A program made the translations under genes and the position numbers. A stretch of 64,000 nt of DNA from Nocardioides sp. J54 (lineage in GTDB: Bacteria > Actinomycetota > Actinomycetes > Propionibacteriales > Nocardioidaceae): assembly GCF_000519005.1 (NCBI RefSeq), contig NZ_JAER01000001.1:155309-219308 (forward strand), read 5' to 3'. Positions 52,299-61,201 of the stretch are shown piece after piece. The notes under the pieces are model-generated. The model worked only from the letters and a program-made list of their open reading frames with translations, did no database searches and was not told where the DNA came from. Each line of letters opens with the position of its first letter. Position 1 is the first letter of the stretch.

Positions 52299-53666
52299 AT
52301 GACCCGCGTGGTGATCATCGGTGGAGGACCCGGCGGCTACGAGTCGGCGCTCGTCGCGGCGCAGCTCGGCGCGGAGGTGGTCGTGGTCGACTCCGACGGG
52401 ATCGGCGGGTCCGCGGTCCTCACCGACTGCGTGCCCAGCAAGACCCTCATCGCCACCGCCGAGGTGATGACCGAGATGTCCGGCGCCAACGAGCTCGGCA
52501 TCATCGCCGAGCCGCCGCGGATCGACCTCGGCCGGATCAACCAGCGGGTCAAGGCGCTCGCGCTGCGCCAGTCCGCCGACATCGAGCGCCGCCTGGCCCG
52601 CGAGGGCGTGCAGGTCGTGCGCGGGCGCGGCCGGCTCGACGGGCCGGGGCGCGTGGTCGCCACCGCGGACGACGGCACCGAGACGTCGTACGACGCCGAC
52701 GCGGTCCTGCTGGCCACGGGCGCCTCGCCCCGCACGCTGCCCTCGGCCCAGCCCGACGGGGAGCGGATCCTCACCTGGGAGCAGGTCTACGACCTCGACG
52801 AGCTGCCGGAGCACCTCATCGTCGTCGGCTCCGGCGTGACGGGCGCCGAGTTCGCCAGCGCCTACCAGGCCCTCGGCATCCCGGTCACCCTCGTCTCCTC
52901 GCGCGACCGCGTGCTGCCCGGCGAGGACGCCGACGCCTCCCTCGTCCTCGAGGAGGTCGCGAAGCGGCGCGGCATGACGGTCCTCGGCAAGTCCCGGATG
53001 GAGTCGGTGACCCGTGACGGTGACGTCGTCACCGTGCGCCTCACCGACGGTCGCGAGGTCACGGGCTCGCACTGCATCCTCGCCCTCGGCTCGGTCCCGA
53101 ACACCGAGGGCATCGGGCTGGAGGAGGCCGGCGTGATCCTCAAGGACGGCGGCTTCGTCAACGTCGACCGCGTCTCGCGCACCTCCGCCCGCGGGGTGTA
53201 CGCCGCCGGCGACTGCACCGGCGTCTTCATGCTCGCCTCCGTCGCCGCCATGCAGGGCCGGATCGCGATGTACCACTTCCTCGGCGACGCGGTGGCGCCG
53301 CTGGACCTGAAGAAGGTCGCCTCCAACGTGTTCACCGCCCCCGAGATCGCCACGGTGGGCTGGACGCAGAACGCGATCGACGCCGGCGAGATCGAGGCGG
53401 CCTCGATCATGCTCCCGCTGCGCGGCAACCCGCGCGCCAAGATGCAGGGCGTCGCGGACGGCTTCGTGAAGCTCTTCTGCCGCCCCGGCACCCGCATCGT
53501 CGTCGGGGGAGTGGTGGTCGGCCCGCGCGCGAGCGAGCTGATCCACCCGGTCTCGCTCGCGGTCGCCGAGTCGCTGACCGCCGACCAGGTGGCGCAGGCG
53601 TTCACCGTCTACCCGTCGATGAGCGGCTCGGTCGCGGAGGCGGCGCGTCGCCTGCACCAGCACTGA
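52299..53666 (+). CDS. NAD(P)H-quinone reductase, LpdA/Rv3303c-like
   Basis: A 455-residue protein of the flavoprotein disulfide reductase fold, but the disulfide is lost: the E3 motif [13 protein letters not shown] reads GGSAVLTDCVPSK, leaving one Cys, and the C-terminal HPT/E pair is replaced by VYPSMSGSVAEA. FAD (IIGGGPGGYESA, YAAGDCTGVF) and NAD(P) (VVGSGVTGAEFA) motifs are intact. The same losses are known in M. tuberculosis Rv3303c, which reduces quinones, not lipoamide. ATG 52299 follows AAGAAT. Confidence 0.9.
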   Translation: MTRVVIIGGGPGGYESALVAAQLGAEVVVVDSDGIGGSAVLTDCVPSKTLIATAEVMTEMSGANELGIIAEPPRIDLGRINQRVKALALRQSADIERRLAREGVQVVRGRGRLDGPGRVVATADDGTETSYDADAVLLATGASPRTLPSAQPDGERILTWEQVYDLDELPEHLIVVGSGVTGAEFASAYQALGIPVTLVSSRDRVLPGEDADASLVLEEVAKRRGMTVLGKSRMESVTRDGDVVTVRLTDGREVTGSHCILALGSVPNTEGIGLEEAGVILKDGGFVNVDRVSRTSARGVYAAGDCTGVFMLASVAAMQGRIAMYHFLGDAVAPLDLKKVASNVFTAPEIATVGWTQNAIDAGEIEAASIMLPLRGNPRAKMQGVADGFVKLFCRPGTRIVVGGVVVGPRASELIHPVSLAVAESLTADQVAQAFTVYPSMSGSVAEAARRLHQH

Positions 53667-53732
53667 CCTCGCAGCACCGGGCACCACTGTCCACGACCTC
53701 CGGCCACTTCCGCCGGCACCGGGACGTGGTGA

Positions 53733-53738
53733 GAGAAT
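53733..53738 (+). promoter_or_regulatory. possible -10 element for rpiB
   Basis: GAGAAT lies seven bases before ATG 53746; a moderate match. Confidence 0.4.
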
Positions 53739-53745
53739 CGGGGCC

Positions 53746-54248
<503 letters not shown>

Positions 54249-54249
<1 letters not shown>

Positions 54250-55106
54250 TGCCCGAGGGGCACACCCTCCACCGCCTGGCCGACCAGCTGACCGCCGTCT
54301 TCGGCGGCCACCTCGTCCGTGCCGGCAGTCCCCAGGGACGCTTCGAGGCCGGGGCCGGGCAGGTCGACGGCACCCGGCTCCTCGACGCCGACGCGTGGGG
54401 CAAGCAGCTGTTCATCCGCTTCGAGGCCGACCGGCTCGTCCACGTCCACCTCGGGCTCTACGGCCTCTTCGACGTGTACGACGACGTCGACTCCGTGCCC
54501 GACCCGGTCGGCCAGGTGCGGCTGCGGCTGGTGCGTCCGGAGGCCGAGCGGCCCGCGGCGTACGCGGACCTGCGCGGCGCCACCCGCTGCGAGCTCGTCA
54601 CGCCGGCCGAGCGGGACGCGGTCGTGGCGCGGATCGGCCCCGACCCCTTGCGCGAGGACGCCGACCCGGACCGGGCGTGGCAGCGGATCTCCCGCAGCAG
54701 CGCCCCCATCGGCACCCTGCTGATGGACCAGTCGGTGCTCGCCGGGGTCGGCAACGTCTACCGCGCCGAGGTGCTCTTCCGCCACCGCATCCACCCGCTG
54801 CGCCCCGGCAACACGATGCGGGTCTCGCAGTGGCGCGCGATCTGGGACGATCTGGTCGTGCTGATGCAGGAGGGCGTGCGCACCGGGCGGATCGACACCG
54901 TCCGCCCCGCCCACCTGCCCGAGGCGATGGGCCGGCCCCCGCGGGTCGACGACCACGGCGGCGAGGTCTACGTCTACCGGCGGGCCGGCCAGCCGTGCCA
55001 CGTGTGCGCGCGGCCGGTGCGCACCGAGGTCCTCGGCGGGCGCAACCTCTTCTGGTGCGCCCGCTGCCAGCCGGCCTTCCGCAGCCGCGCAACGGGGCGC
55101 CGATGA
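54249..55106 (+). CDS. Fpg/Nei family DNA glycosylase
   Basis: A 285-residue base-excision repair enzyme, bifunctional glycosylase/AP lyase. The start MPEGHTLHRLA gives the catalytic Pro2 and Glu3 after Met removal; the helix-two-turn-helix is VLAGVGNVYRAEVLFRHRIHP; the C-terminal zinc finger uses PCHVC and WCARC. The MPEGH opening points to the Nei (endonuclease VIII) side rather than Fpg (MPELPE). It is coupled to rpiB and to the phosphatase by overlaps. Confidence 0.92.
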
Positions 55107-56152
55107 GGCGCGGGCGGCGCTGGCTGACATCGGACCGCGGCACGGCGCTGCTGCTCGGCGGGTTCTCGACGGCCGTGCTCGTGCTGATGGCCGTGCTGCC
55201 CGACGACGTGCCGCTCGCACTGGTCTTCCTGCCGATCGTCCTGGCCGTGCTGCTGCTCGGCAACAGCGTGCTGCCCTGGTACGCCACGTGGATGCTCGCG
55301 GCCCTCACCGTCGCGGCCTTCCTGCAGGACTCCTGGTCGGCGCGCACGATCGTCGGCCTCGTCGTCATGTACGCCGTCACGCTCGTCGTGCTCGTCGTGA
55401 CCGTGCGCCGCCGCGGCGGCCTCGGCGTCGCCCGGCAGCGGGGCGAGTCGATGCTGGTCGACCTGCGCGACCGGATCCTCGCCCAGGGCGAGATCCCGCA
55501 GCTGCCGTCGTCGTGGCTCGTCGAGTCCGCGCTCTCCTCGGCCGGTGGCTCGGCATTCGCCGGTGACTTCTTCGTCGCGACGGGGAGCGACCACGGCCGC
55601 CGCATCGACCTCGTGGTCGTCGACGTGTCCGGCAAGGGGGAGGCCGCGGGCACCCGCGCCCTGCAGCTGTCCGGCGCGATGGGCGGCCTGCTCGGCGCGC
55701 TGCCGCCGGACCGGTTCCTCCCGGCGGCGAACGGCTACCTGCTCCAGCGTGCGTGGGAGGAGGGCTTCGCGACCGCGGTGCACGTCTCGATCGACCTCGC
55801 GACCGGGCTCTTCGAGCTCCGCAGCGCCGGGCACCCACCCGCCGTCCAGCGCCACGCCGGTTCCGGCCGGTGGGAGGTGCTGCGCGCCGACGGTCCGGTG
55901 CTGGGCATCGTCGAGGACGTGGAGTACGACGCCTGCCACGGCCGGCTCGACCCCGGCGACAGCCTGCTCCTCTACACCGACGGCATGGTCGAGGAGCCCC
56001 GGCGCGACATCGAGCTCGGCATCGACCACATGATGGGGGCGGCCGAGTCCCTGCTGCGCCGCTCCTGGGACGGGTTGACCGGCCGGCTGGTCGGCGCCGT
56101 CGGCTCGCCGGACGACGACCGCGCGCTGCTGCTGGTGCACCGCCGGCCCTGA
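55103..56152 (+). CDS. membrane-bound SpoIIE/RsbU-type PP2C phosphatase
   Basis: A 349-residue protein with four N-terminal helices (TALLLGGFSTAVLVLMAVL, LALVFLPIVLAVLLLG, YATWMLAALTVAAFL, IVGLVVMYAVTLVVLVVTV), then a cytosolic SpoIIE domain. Metal-binding acids: AFAGDFFVAT, VVVDVSGKGEAAG, and LLLYTDGMVEEPR; the late Asp is in GSPDDDRALLLVH. Such enzymes usually act on anti-sigma antagonist proteins; no STAS or anti-sigma gene is adjacent. ATG 55103 overlaps the glycosylase stop. Confidence 0.9.
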   Translation: MRRGRRWLTSDRGTALLLGGFSTAVLVLMAVLPDDVPLALVFLPIVLAVLLLGNSVLPWYATWMLAALTVAAFLQDSWSARTIVGLVVMYAVTLVVLVVTVRRRGGLGVARQRGESMLVDLRDRILAQGEIPQLPSSWLVESALSSAGGSAFAGDFFVATGSDHGRRIDLVVVDVSGKGEAAGTRALQLSGAMGGLLGALPPDRFLPAANGYLLQRAWEEGFATAVHVSIDLATGLFELRSAGHPPAVQRHAGSGRWEVLRADGPVLGIVEDVEYDACHGRLDPGDSLLLYTDGMVEEPRRDIELGIDHMMGAAESLLRRSWDGLTGRLVGAVGSPDDDRALLLVHRRP

Positions 56153-56263
56153 AGCCCAGCAGCGGGGTCCGGGGCGGACGCACCGCCCGCGGCCCGGTTG
56201 GGGCGCCGTGCGCGCGGTGTGGCACGATTGCCTCTGCTCGGAGGGCCGTCGGCCCCCGCGCAC

Positions 56264-56334
56264 GGGGATGTAGCTCAATGGTAGAGCCCCAGTCTTCCAA
56301 ACTGGCTACGCGGGTTCGATTCCCGTCATCCCCT
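56264..56334 (+). tRNA. tRNA-Gly (TCC)
   Basis: Acceptor GGGGATG pairs with CATCCCC, discriminator T. The anticodon stem-loop CCAGT-CTTCCAA-ACTGG gives anticodon TCC (reads GGA). D-arm GCTCAATGGTAGAGC and T-arm GCGGGTTCGATTCCCGT are canonical. No CCA is encoded. Confidence 0.95.
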
Positions 56335-56372
56335 CGGAGTGCGGCCGTGCGCAGCGTCGGCAGGGCGCACGA

Positions 56373-56445
56373 CGGGGCGTAGCGTAGTGGCTAGCGCGCC
56401 TGCTTTGGGAGCAGGAGATCGCAGGTTCGAGTCCTGTCGCCCCGA
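56373..56445 (+). tRNA. tRNA-Pro (TGG)
   Basis: Acceptor CGGGGCG pairs with CGCCCCG, discriminator A, and the next three bases are CCA. The anticodon stem-loop CCTGC-TTTGGGA-GCAGG gives anticodon TGG (reads CCA). The T-arm GCAGGTTCGAGTCCTGT is canonical. It lies 38 bases after tRNA-Gly. Confidence 0.95.
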
Positions 56446-56611
56446 CCACCGCCTGCCTCGCGCCCCCGCAGGGGCAGCCGCCCGCGTCACGCCGGACCAC
56501 CCGGACGAACGGACCCACCGGCCCGACCCGCCGGATCCGCGGTTTCCCGGCCACGCCGCCGCGCGCGCCGCTACGGTGCGGTCCGGGGAGGCCGTTGAGA
56601 GGACCCTGCCT

Positions 56612-57361
56612 GTGCACCCACGCCACCTGCTCCGCGCCGGGCTCGCCACGCTGACCGCGCTCCTGCTGACCGGCCTGGCTGCCGGGTCGCCGCTCGCCGT
56701 ACCCGCAGGTGCGGCCGGGGAGCCCGCGACGACCACCACGCTCGTGGTCTCCGGCGGCACCAGCTACGGCGTCGACATCGTGCTCACCGCGCACGTCACC
56801 AGCGAGGCCGGCGTGCCCGTCGGCACCGTCACCTTCAGCATCGACGGCGGCGAGGTGCTCGCCGAGGACGTCCCGGTCGACGCCTCGGGCACCGCGTCCG
56901 CCACCGTGCCGGCCGACTACATCGCCCTCGCCCGCTACCGGGCGGCCTTCACCGGCGACGGGTTCGGCGACAGCGAGGCCGCCGAGTTCACCTACGTCCC
57001 CCGGGCGGCCGTCCGGCTCGACGCGGAGCCCACCGTCCTGAGGACCAGCGGCGTCGGCAGCCCGCTCACCCTCACCCTGGCCGCCTGGGTGCGCCGGGCC
57101 GACGACGGCCGACCGGTCGCGGGGGAGCCGGTCACCTTCAAGATCCTCGGCGGCCAGCCCGACCTGTTCTCGATGAACGGCGGCTCGGTCGTGTGCGACG
57201 CCGTGACCGACGCGCGCGGCTACGCCACCTGCGGCGGCAAGGCCACGCTCGCAGCCGTGCTCTCGCTGCTCACCGGGGGAGCGTGGGTGAGCCACCCGCG
57301 CCTCGGCGGCTACGAGTTCACCTCCGCGAAGGTGCCCGTCATCGGTCCCGGGGCCGGCTGA
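56612..57361 (+). CDS. secreted Ig-like repeat protein
   Basis: A 249-residue exported protein: signal peptide (LLRAGLATLTALLLTGLAA...GAAG), then a Big_3-type Ig-like domain (TTLVVSGGTSYGVDIVLTA, GTVTFSIDGGEVLAED, YRAAFTGDGFGDSEAAEF) and a second beta domain (LTLTLAAWVRRADDGRPVAG, VTFKILGGQPDLF) with two Cys. No anchor. Its role is unknown; adhesion or wall association is usual for such domains. GTG 56612 is supported by GAGAGG about nine bases upstream. The preceding 166-base gap after tRNA-Pro shows nothing else. Confidence 0.8.
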   Translation: MHPRHLLRAGLATLTALLLTGLAAGSPLAVPAGAAGEPATTTTLVVSGGTSYGVDIVLTAHVTSEAGVPVGTVTFSIDGGEVLAEDVPVDASGTASATVPADYIALARYRAAFTGDGFGDSEAAEFTYVPRAAVRLDAEPTVLRTSGVGSPLTLTLAAWVRRADDGRPVAGEPVTFKILGGQPDLFSMNGGSVVCDAVTDARGYATCGGKATLAAVLSLLTGGAWVSHPRLGGYEFTSAKVPVIGPGAG

Positions 57362-57410
57362 GGCCCGTTCGCCTGTCGTCGTCAGTTCGGTGGGCCCCCG
57401 GGCCCGGCGG

Positions 57411-57416
57411 TAGTGT
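57411..57416 (+). promoter_or_regulatory. -10 element upstream of tig, with leader
   Basis: TAGTGT at 57411 would give a leader of about 60 bases before GTG 57486, which has an AGGAG site ten bases upstream. Unlike most genes here, tig keeps a classical ribosome site. A GGGCCC-CC-GGGCCC hairpin (57392-57405) just before may end the upstream gene. Confidence 0.5.
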
Positions 57417-57485
57417 GGGCCAGTCCCGGCGCGGTGAGTCCTGCCTGCGCCCATCGCACCACCCACTGACAGTAGGAGAACACCT

Positions 57486-58889
57486 GTGAAGAGCGCCGTC
57501 GAGACCTTGAGCCCGACCCGGGCCAAGCTGACCGTCGAGGTGCCCTTCGAGGAGCTCAAGCCGAGCCTCGACGCGGCGTACCAGAAGATCGCGAAGCAGA
57601 TCAACGTCCCCGGCTTCCGCCGTGGCAAGGTCCCGCCGCAGGTGATCGACCGCCAGGTCGGCCGCGGCCTCGTGCTCGACGAGGCCGTCAACGACGTGCT
57701 GCCCAAGGCGTACGTCGAGGCGCTCCAGGAGAACAACCTGACCCCGCTGGCCCAGCCGGAGATCGAGGTCACGAAGTTCGAGGACAACGAGGGCCTCGAG
57801 TTCACCGCCGAGGTCGACGTCAAGCCCGAGATCGACCTGCCGTCGTACGAGGGCCTGACGGCCTCCGTCGACGACGTCGAGGTCAGCGACGAGGACGTCG
57901 CCGAGCAGGTCGACGCCCTCCGCCAGCGCTTCGGCACCCTGATCGACGTCGAGCGCCCGGTCCAGGACGGTGACTTCGTCGTCATCGACCTGGTCGCCCG
58001 CCACGACGGCGAGGTCGTCGAGGGTGCGGAGATCTCCGGCTTCTCCTACCAGGTCGGCAAGGGCGGCATGGTCGACGGCCTCGACGAGGCGCTGGTCGGC
58101 ATGTCCGTGGACGAGGAGAAGGTCTTCACGACCCAGCTCGTCAGCGGCGACCTCGTCGGCCAGGACGTCGAGGTCTCCGTCAAGGTCACCCAGGTCCAGG
58201 AGCAGGAGCTCCCCGAGCTGGACGACGACTTCGCCCAGGAGGCGTCCGAGTTCGACACCCTCGACGAGCTGCGCGCCGACGTGCGCGAGCGGCTGGTCCG
58301 CGGCAAGCGCCTCGAGCAGGCCGCCGCCGCCCGTGACGCCGTCCTCGAGGCGCTGCTGGAGAAGGTCGAGGTCCCGCTGCCCGAGACGATGGTGACCGAG
58401 GAGCTCAACGCCCGCCGCGCCAGCCTCGAGCAGCAGCTGCAGTTCTCCGGCCTGACCCTCGAGAAGTACCTCGAGGACGAGAAGCAGACGCAGGAGGAGT
58501 TCGAGGCCGACCTCGAGCGCCGCGTCCGTGACGCCGTCGCTGCCCAGTTCCTCCTCGACGAGATCGCCGACAAGGAGGAGATGGGCGTCGACCAGGGTGA
58601 GCTGACCCAGCACATGATCCGCCGCGCCCAGCAGTCCGGTCAGGACCCGCAGGAGTTCGTCAACCACATGTTCGAGCACAACCACGTGCCGGACCTGATC
58701 CAGGAGATCCGTCGCGGCAAGGCCCTCCAGCTGCTCGTCGAGGGCGCTGAGGTCAAGGACGGCTCCGGCAACGTCGTGGAGCTGAAGAACCTCCAGGCCG
58801 ACGGCAGCATCGGTGAGCCCCAGGATGAGGTCGACGAGGCCGCCGACGAGGCGCCCGAGGCTGCTGCCGAGGAGACCACCGAGGCCTGA
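57486..58889 (+). CDS. tig: trigger factor
   Basis: A 467-residue ribosome-associated chaperone. The N-terminal ribosome-binding domain has GFRRGKVPPQVI (the exit-site signature). The FKBP-like PPIase domain follows (DGDFVVIDLVARHDGEVV, FSYQVGKGGMVDGLDEAL). The long helical C-terminal domain holds the substrate cradle (EEFEADLERRVRDAVAAQFL), with an acidic tail rich in Glu and Ala. The GTG start has AGGAG. tig before clpP1P2 and clpX is the usual order. Confidence 0.97.
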   Translation: MKSAVETLSPTRAKLTVEVPFEELKPSLDAAYQKIAKQINVPGFRRGKVPPQVIDRQVGRGLVLDEAVNDVLPKAYVEALQENNLTPLAQPEIEVTKFEDNEGLEFTAEVDVKPEIDLPSYEGLTASVDDVEVSDEDVAEQVDALRQRFGTLIDVERPVQDGDFVVIDLVARHDGEVVEGAEISGFSYQVGKGGMVDGLDEALVGMSVDEEKVFTTQLVSGDLVGQDVEVSVKVTQVQEQELPELDDDFAQEASEFDTLDELRADVRERLVRGKRLEQAAAARDAVLEALLEKVEVPLPETMVTEELNARRASLEQQLQFSGLTLEKYLEDEKQTQEEFEADLERRVRDAVAAQFLLDEIADKEEMGVDQGELTQHMIRRAQQSGQDPQEFVNHMFEHNHVPDLIQEIRRGKALQLLVEGAEVKDGSGNVVELKNLQADGSIGEPQDEVDEAADEAPEAAAEETTEA

Positions 58890-58898
58890 GCCTCGCCG

Positions 58899-58942
58899 GA
58901 CTACCCCGTTGGGTGCACAACTGTGCACTCAACGGGGTAGTC
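58899..58942 (+). terminator. tig terminator overlapping the next promoter
   Basis: Arms 58899-58919 and 58922-58942 pair over 21 bp with one G-U wobble; the tip is CAACTG-like. It starts ten bases after the tig stop and is followed by TCTCAATTTT. Its 3' arm contains the -10 hexamer of the following gene. Confidence 0.85.
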
Positions 58943-58943
58943 T
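58938..58943 (+). promoter_or_regulatory. -10 element inside the tig terminator arm
   Basis: TAGTCT lies nine bases before ATG 58953, with CAATTTTCC between and no Shine-Dalgarno. Confidence 0.55.
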
Positions 58944-58952
58944 CAATTTTCC

Positions 58953-60131
58953 ATGAGGCCCGAACCGACCCTCGTCGACGCTGCGGCGCTGGCCACCGCC
59001 GTCCTCGACGACCTGGTCCTCGCGACCGCGCGCGACACCCACACCGCCGTCTCGCGACGCGTCCACGGCCTCGTGGGGCTCGGCCTCGGCCCGGTGGGCA
59101 GGCCCGCCGAGGTGGTGCACCGCGGCATCGCCGCGACCGTGTACGGCGCCCTGGGGCTCTCGCTGCGCGGCGCCAGCGCCGGCCTCGCCCGGCTCGCCGA
59201 GGCCGGCGTGGGGCCCGGCCTCGAGGACGGCCCGCGGGGGCGCTTCGTCAGCTCGGCCGTCAACGGCCTGATCGGCGAGGAGCTGCGCCGCGACCGGCCG
59301 CGGCTCGCGATCGAGATGGGCGTGCGCCGCGACGGCCGCGACGTCGTCCTCACCCCCGACGGCGTGGCTGCGGCGTTCCCGGCCGCCACTGGCCGCCTCG
59401 TGGTCTTCCTGCACGGCCTGTGCGAGACCGAGGACTACTGGCGCCGGCACCGCGACCGGGTCGGCGCGACGTACGGCGAGACGCTGGCCGGCCGGGGCTG
59501 GACGCCGGTCTACCTGCGCGCCAACACCGGCCTCGCCCTGCGCGAGAACGGCGTCGTCCTCGCCTCCCTGCTCCAGCGGCTCGTGGACGCCTGGCCGGTC
59601 GAGGTCGAGCAGGTCGCGCTCGTCGGGCACTCCCTGGGCGGCCTGGTCATGCGCGCGTCCTCCGCCGTCGTCGCGGACGGCGACGCCCCGGCTGCGTGGA
59701 CCCGGCTGGTCAGCGACGTCGTCACCCTCGGCACCCCGCACCTCGGCTCGTGGTTCGCCGTCAGTGCCGACCACGCCAGCCGGGGCATGGCCCGCCTGCC
59801 CGAGGTCGCCGCCTTCGGACGGATCATCGACCGCCAGGCGCCCGGCATCCGCGACCTCGTCGAGGGCCTCGCGCAGGACGTCCCGCCGCTGCCGCACGCC
59901 CGCTACCGCCTCGTCACCGCCACGCTCACCCGCTCGCCGCGCCACCCCGTCGCGAGCACGATCGGCGACCTGCTCGTCACGCCGCGCTCGGCGACCGGGC
60001 GCGACCGGCGCGGCACCGAGCTCTTCCCGGGCGCCGAGGTGCTCCACCTCGGCCGCACCGACCACTTCGGGCTGCTCAACCACCCCGACGTGCACACCGC
60101 GCTGGTCCGCTGGCTGGCCGAACCCGTGTGA
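58953..60131 (+). CDS. alpha/beta hydrolase (lipase/PGAP1-like)
   Basis: A 392-residue protein. A helical N-terminal region of about 140 residues precedes the hydrolase fold: VVFLHGLCETEDYWRRH (oxyanion), VALVGHSLGGLVMR (nucleophile Ser), VVTLGTPHLGSWFAV, and DHFGLLNHPDV (His). GTPHLGS after the nucleophile is typical of PGAP1-like lipases and esterases. There is no signal peptide; the substrate is unknown, probably an ester or lipid. The ATG is set by a -10 in the tig terminator. Confidence 0.88.
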   Translation: MRPEPTLVDAAALATAVLDDLVLATARDTHTAVSRRVHGLVGLGLGPVGRPAEVVHRGIAATVYGALGLSLRGASAGLARLAEAGVGPGLEDGPRGRFVSSAVNGLIGEELRRDRPRLAIEMGVRRDGRDVVLTPDGVAAAFPAATGRLVVFLHGLCETEDYWRRHRDRVGATYGETLAGRGWTPVYLRANTGLALRENGVVLASLLQRLVDAWPVEVEQVALVGHSLGGLVMRASSAVVADGDAPAAWTRLVSDVVTLGTPHLGSWFAVSADHASRGMARLPEVAAFGRIIDRQAPGIRDLVEGLAQDVPPLPHARYRLVTATLTRSPRHPVASTIGDLLVTPRSATGRDRRGTELFPGAEVLHLGRTDHFGLLNHPDVHTALVRWLAEPV

Positions 60132-60186
60132 CCGGTTGAGCCGTCGTACTCAGGCACCGGGGTCACCGCGCCGCGAGGCTGGACCC

Positions 60187-60537
60187 ATGACCGTGCCTGC
60201 GACCGCCGCCCCTGCCCGCTCCGCCAGCCCGACCCGCACCGGCGCCCTGGTGACCGCCGGCGTGGCGCTCGTGATCGCCCTGCTGGAGACGGCCTTCGGC
60301 GCCTGGTGCTGGATGGAGACCGAGGCGGCGTCGGTGACCAACGACGACCCCCTGGTCGGGATCGGCTTCCTCATCGCCCTCTTCATCGGCGTCCCCGGCC
60401 TCGTGGGCCTGCTCCTCGCGGTGCTCGGCTGGGTGTTCGCCCGGCACGTCGCCGGCCTGGTCCTCGCGATCCTCGCGGCCGTCGTGGTGAGCGCACCGCT
60501 GCTGTTCCTGCTCGGCACCGGCTCCCTCGCCTACTGA
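60187..60537 (+). CDS. small membrane protein, unknown
   Basis: A 116-residue protein with three or four hydrophobic segments (ALVTAGVALVIALLETAFGA, GIGFLIALFIGVPGLVGLLL, HVAGLVLAILAAVVVSAPLLF). No family recognised. ATG 60187 is the first start near the segment; there is no clear ribosome site. It lies downstream of the hydrolase on the same strand, 55 bases away. Confidence 0.6.
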   Translation: MTVPATAAPARSASPTRTGALVTAGVALVIALLETAFGAWCWMETEAASVTNDDPLVGIGFLIALFIGVPGLVGLLLAVLGWVFARHVAGLVLAILAAVVVSAPLLFLLGTGSLAY

Positions 60538-60614
60538 CCGGCTGCTCCCGACCACCGGTGCAGACCGGGTACGTCGCCACCCGGACGCCCCTGCCGCCGG
60601 TCGGCGTCGTGCTG

Positions 60615-60620
60615 CAGGAT
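60615..60620 (+). promoter_or_regulatory. possible -10 element for the SRPBCC gene
   Basis: CAGGAT lies six bases before ATG 60627; a moderate match like the one at 20787. Confidence 0.4.
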
Positions 60621-60626
60621 GAGGGC

Positions 60627-61109
60627 ATGGCGACACCGAACGCGGCCCGCGAGCTCCGCGCCGAGGCCGACATCGACGCTCCTGCCGACCACGTGTGGGC
60701 ACTGCTCACCGACTTCGCGCAGATGGCCCGCTGGAGCCCCGAGACGGTCCGGATGGTGCCGCTCAAGCCCGGCGGCCTCCGGGTGGGGCAGTGGTACCTC
60801 GGCATCAACCGCCGCAAGGCCGTCGTCTGGCCGACCCGCTCCGTGGTCGCCGACGTCGTCCCCGCCCGCCGCCTGGTCTGGGACACGCCGTCGAGCGGCG
60901 CCCAGTGGGTCTGGGAGATCGAGCCGGTCGCGGGCGACCCGAGCCGCACCCACGTCGTGCACCGCCGACCGGTGCCCCGCCACCTCAGCCTCGGCAGTCG
61001 CATCGTCGCCCCGCTGCTGCTCGGCGGCACCGAGGCGCACGCCGACGAGCTCGAGCAGGGCATGGCCACCACCGTCGCCGGCCTCAAGGCCGCCGCCGAG
61101 GGCACCTGA
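60627..61109 (+). CDS. SRPBCC (START-like) family protein
   Basis: A 160-residue helix-grip protein: [52 protein letters not shown] and a C-terminal helix [16 protein letters not shown]. It belongs to the polyketide cyclase/dehydrase group binding hydrophobic ligands; its role is unknown. It lies just before the clp operon but probably ends before it, as clpP1 has its own promoter. Confidence 0.82.
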   Translation: MATPNAARELRAEADIDAPADHVWALLTDFAQMARWSPETVRMVPLKPGGLRVGQWYLGINRRKAVVWPTRSVVADVVPARRLVWDTPSSGAQWVWEIEPVAGDPSRTHVVHRRPVPRHLSLGSRIVAPLLLGGTEAHADELEQGMATTVAGLKAAAEGT

Positions 61110-61133
61110 TCCGACAACACCGGCCCGGGGCGT

Positions 61134-61151
61134 TTCCGCCGTCGGCGAACA
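61134..61151. promoter_or_regulatory. ClgR-like operator upstream of clpP1
   Basis: The reverse complement reads TGTTCGCCGACGGCGGAA, matching 16 of 18 positions of the ClgR consensus WNNWCGCYNANRGCGWWS as I recall it. It lies 38 bases before the clpP1 -10. ClgR activates clp genes in Actinobacteria. Confidence 0.55.
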
Positions 61152-61188
61152 GCGGCGTCCAACGCGTGGATCTGCCGGTGCGGGCGGC

Positions 61189-61194
61189 TAGTGT
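61189..61194 (+). promoter_or_regulatory. -10 element for leaderless clpP1
   Basis: TAGTGT lies seven bases before GTG 61202, with no Shine-Dalgarno. No -35 is visible, consistent with an activator-dependent promoter. Confidence 0.6.
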
Positions 61195-61201
61195 CACTGA
61201 C

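Noticed and set aside
56446..56611. Third tRNA after tRNA-Pro
   Set aside because: No cloverleaf or T-arm sequence found in this gap.
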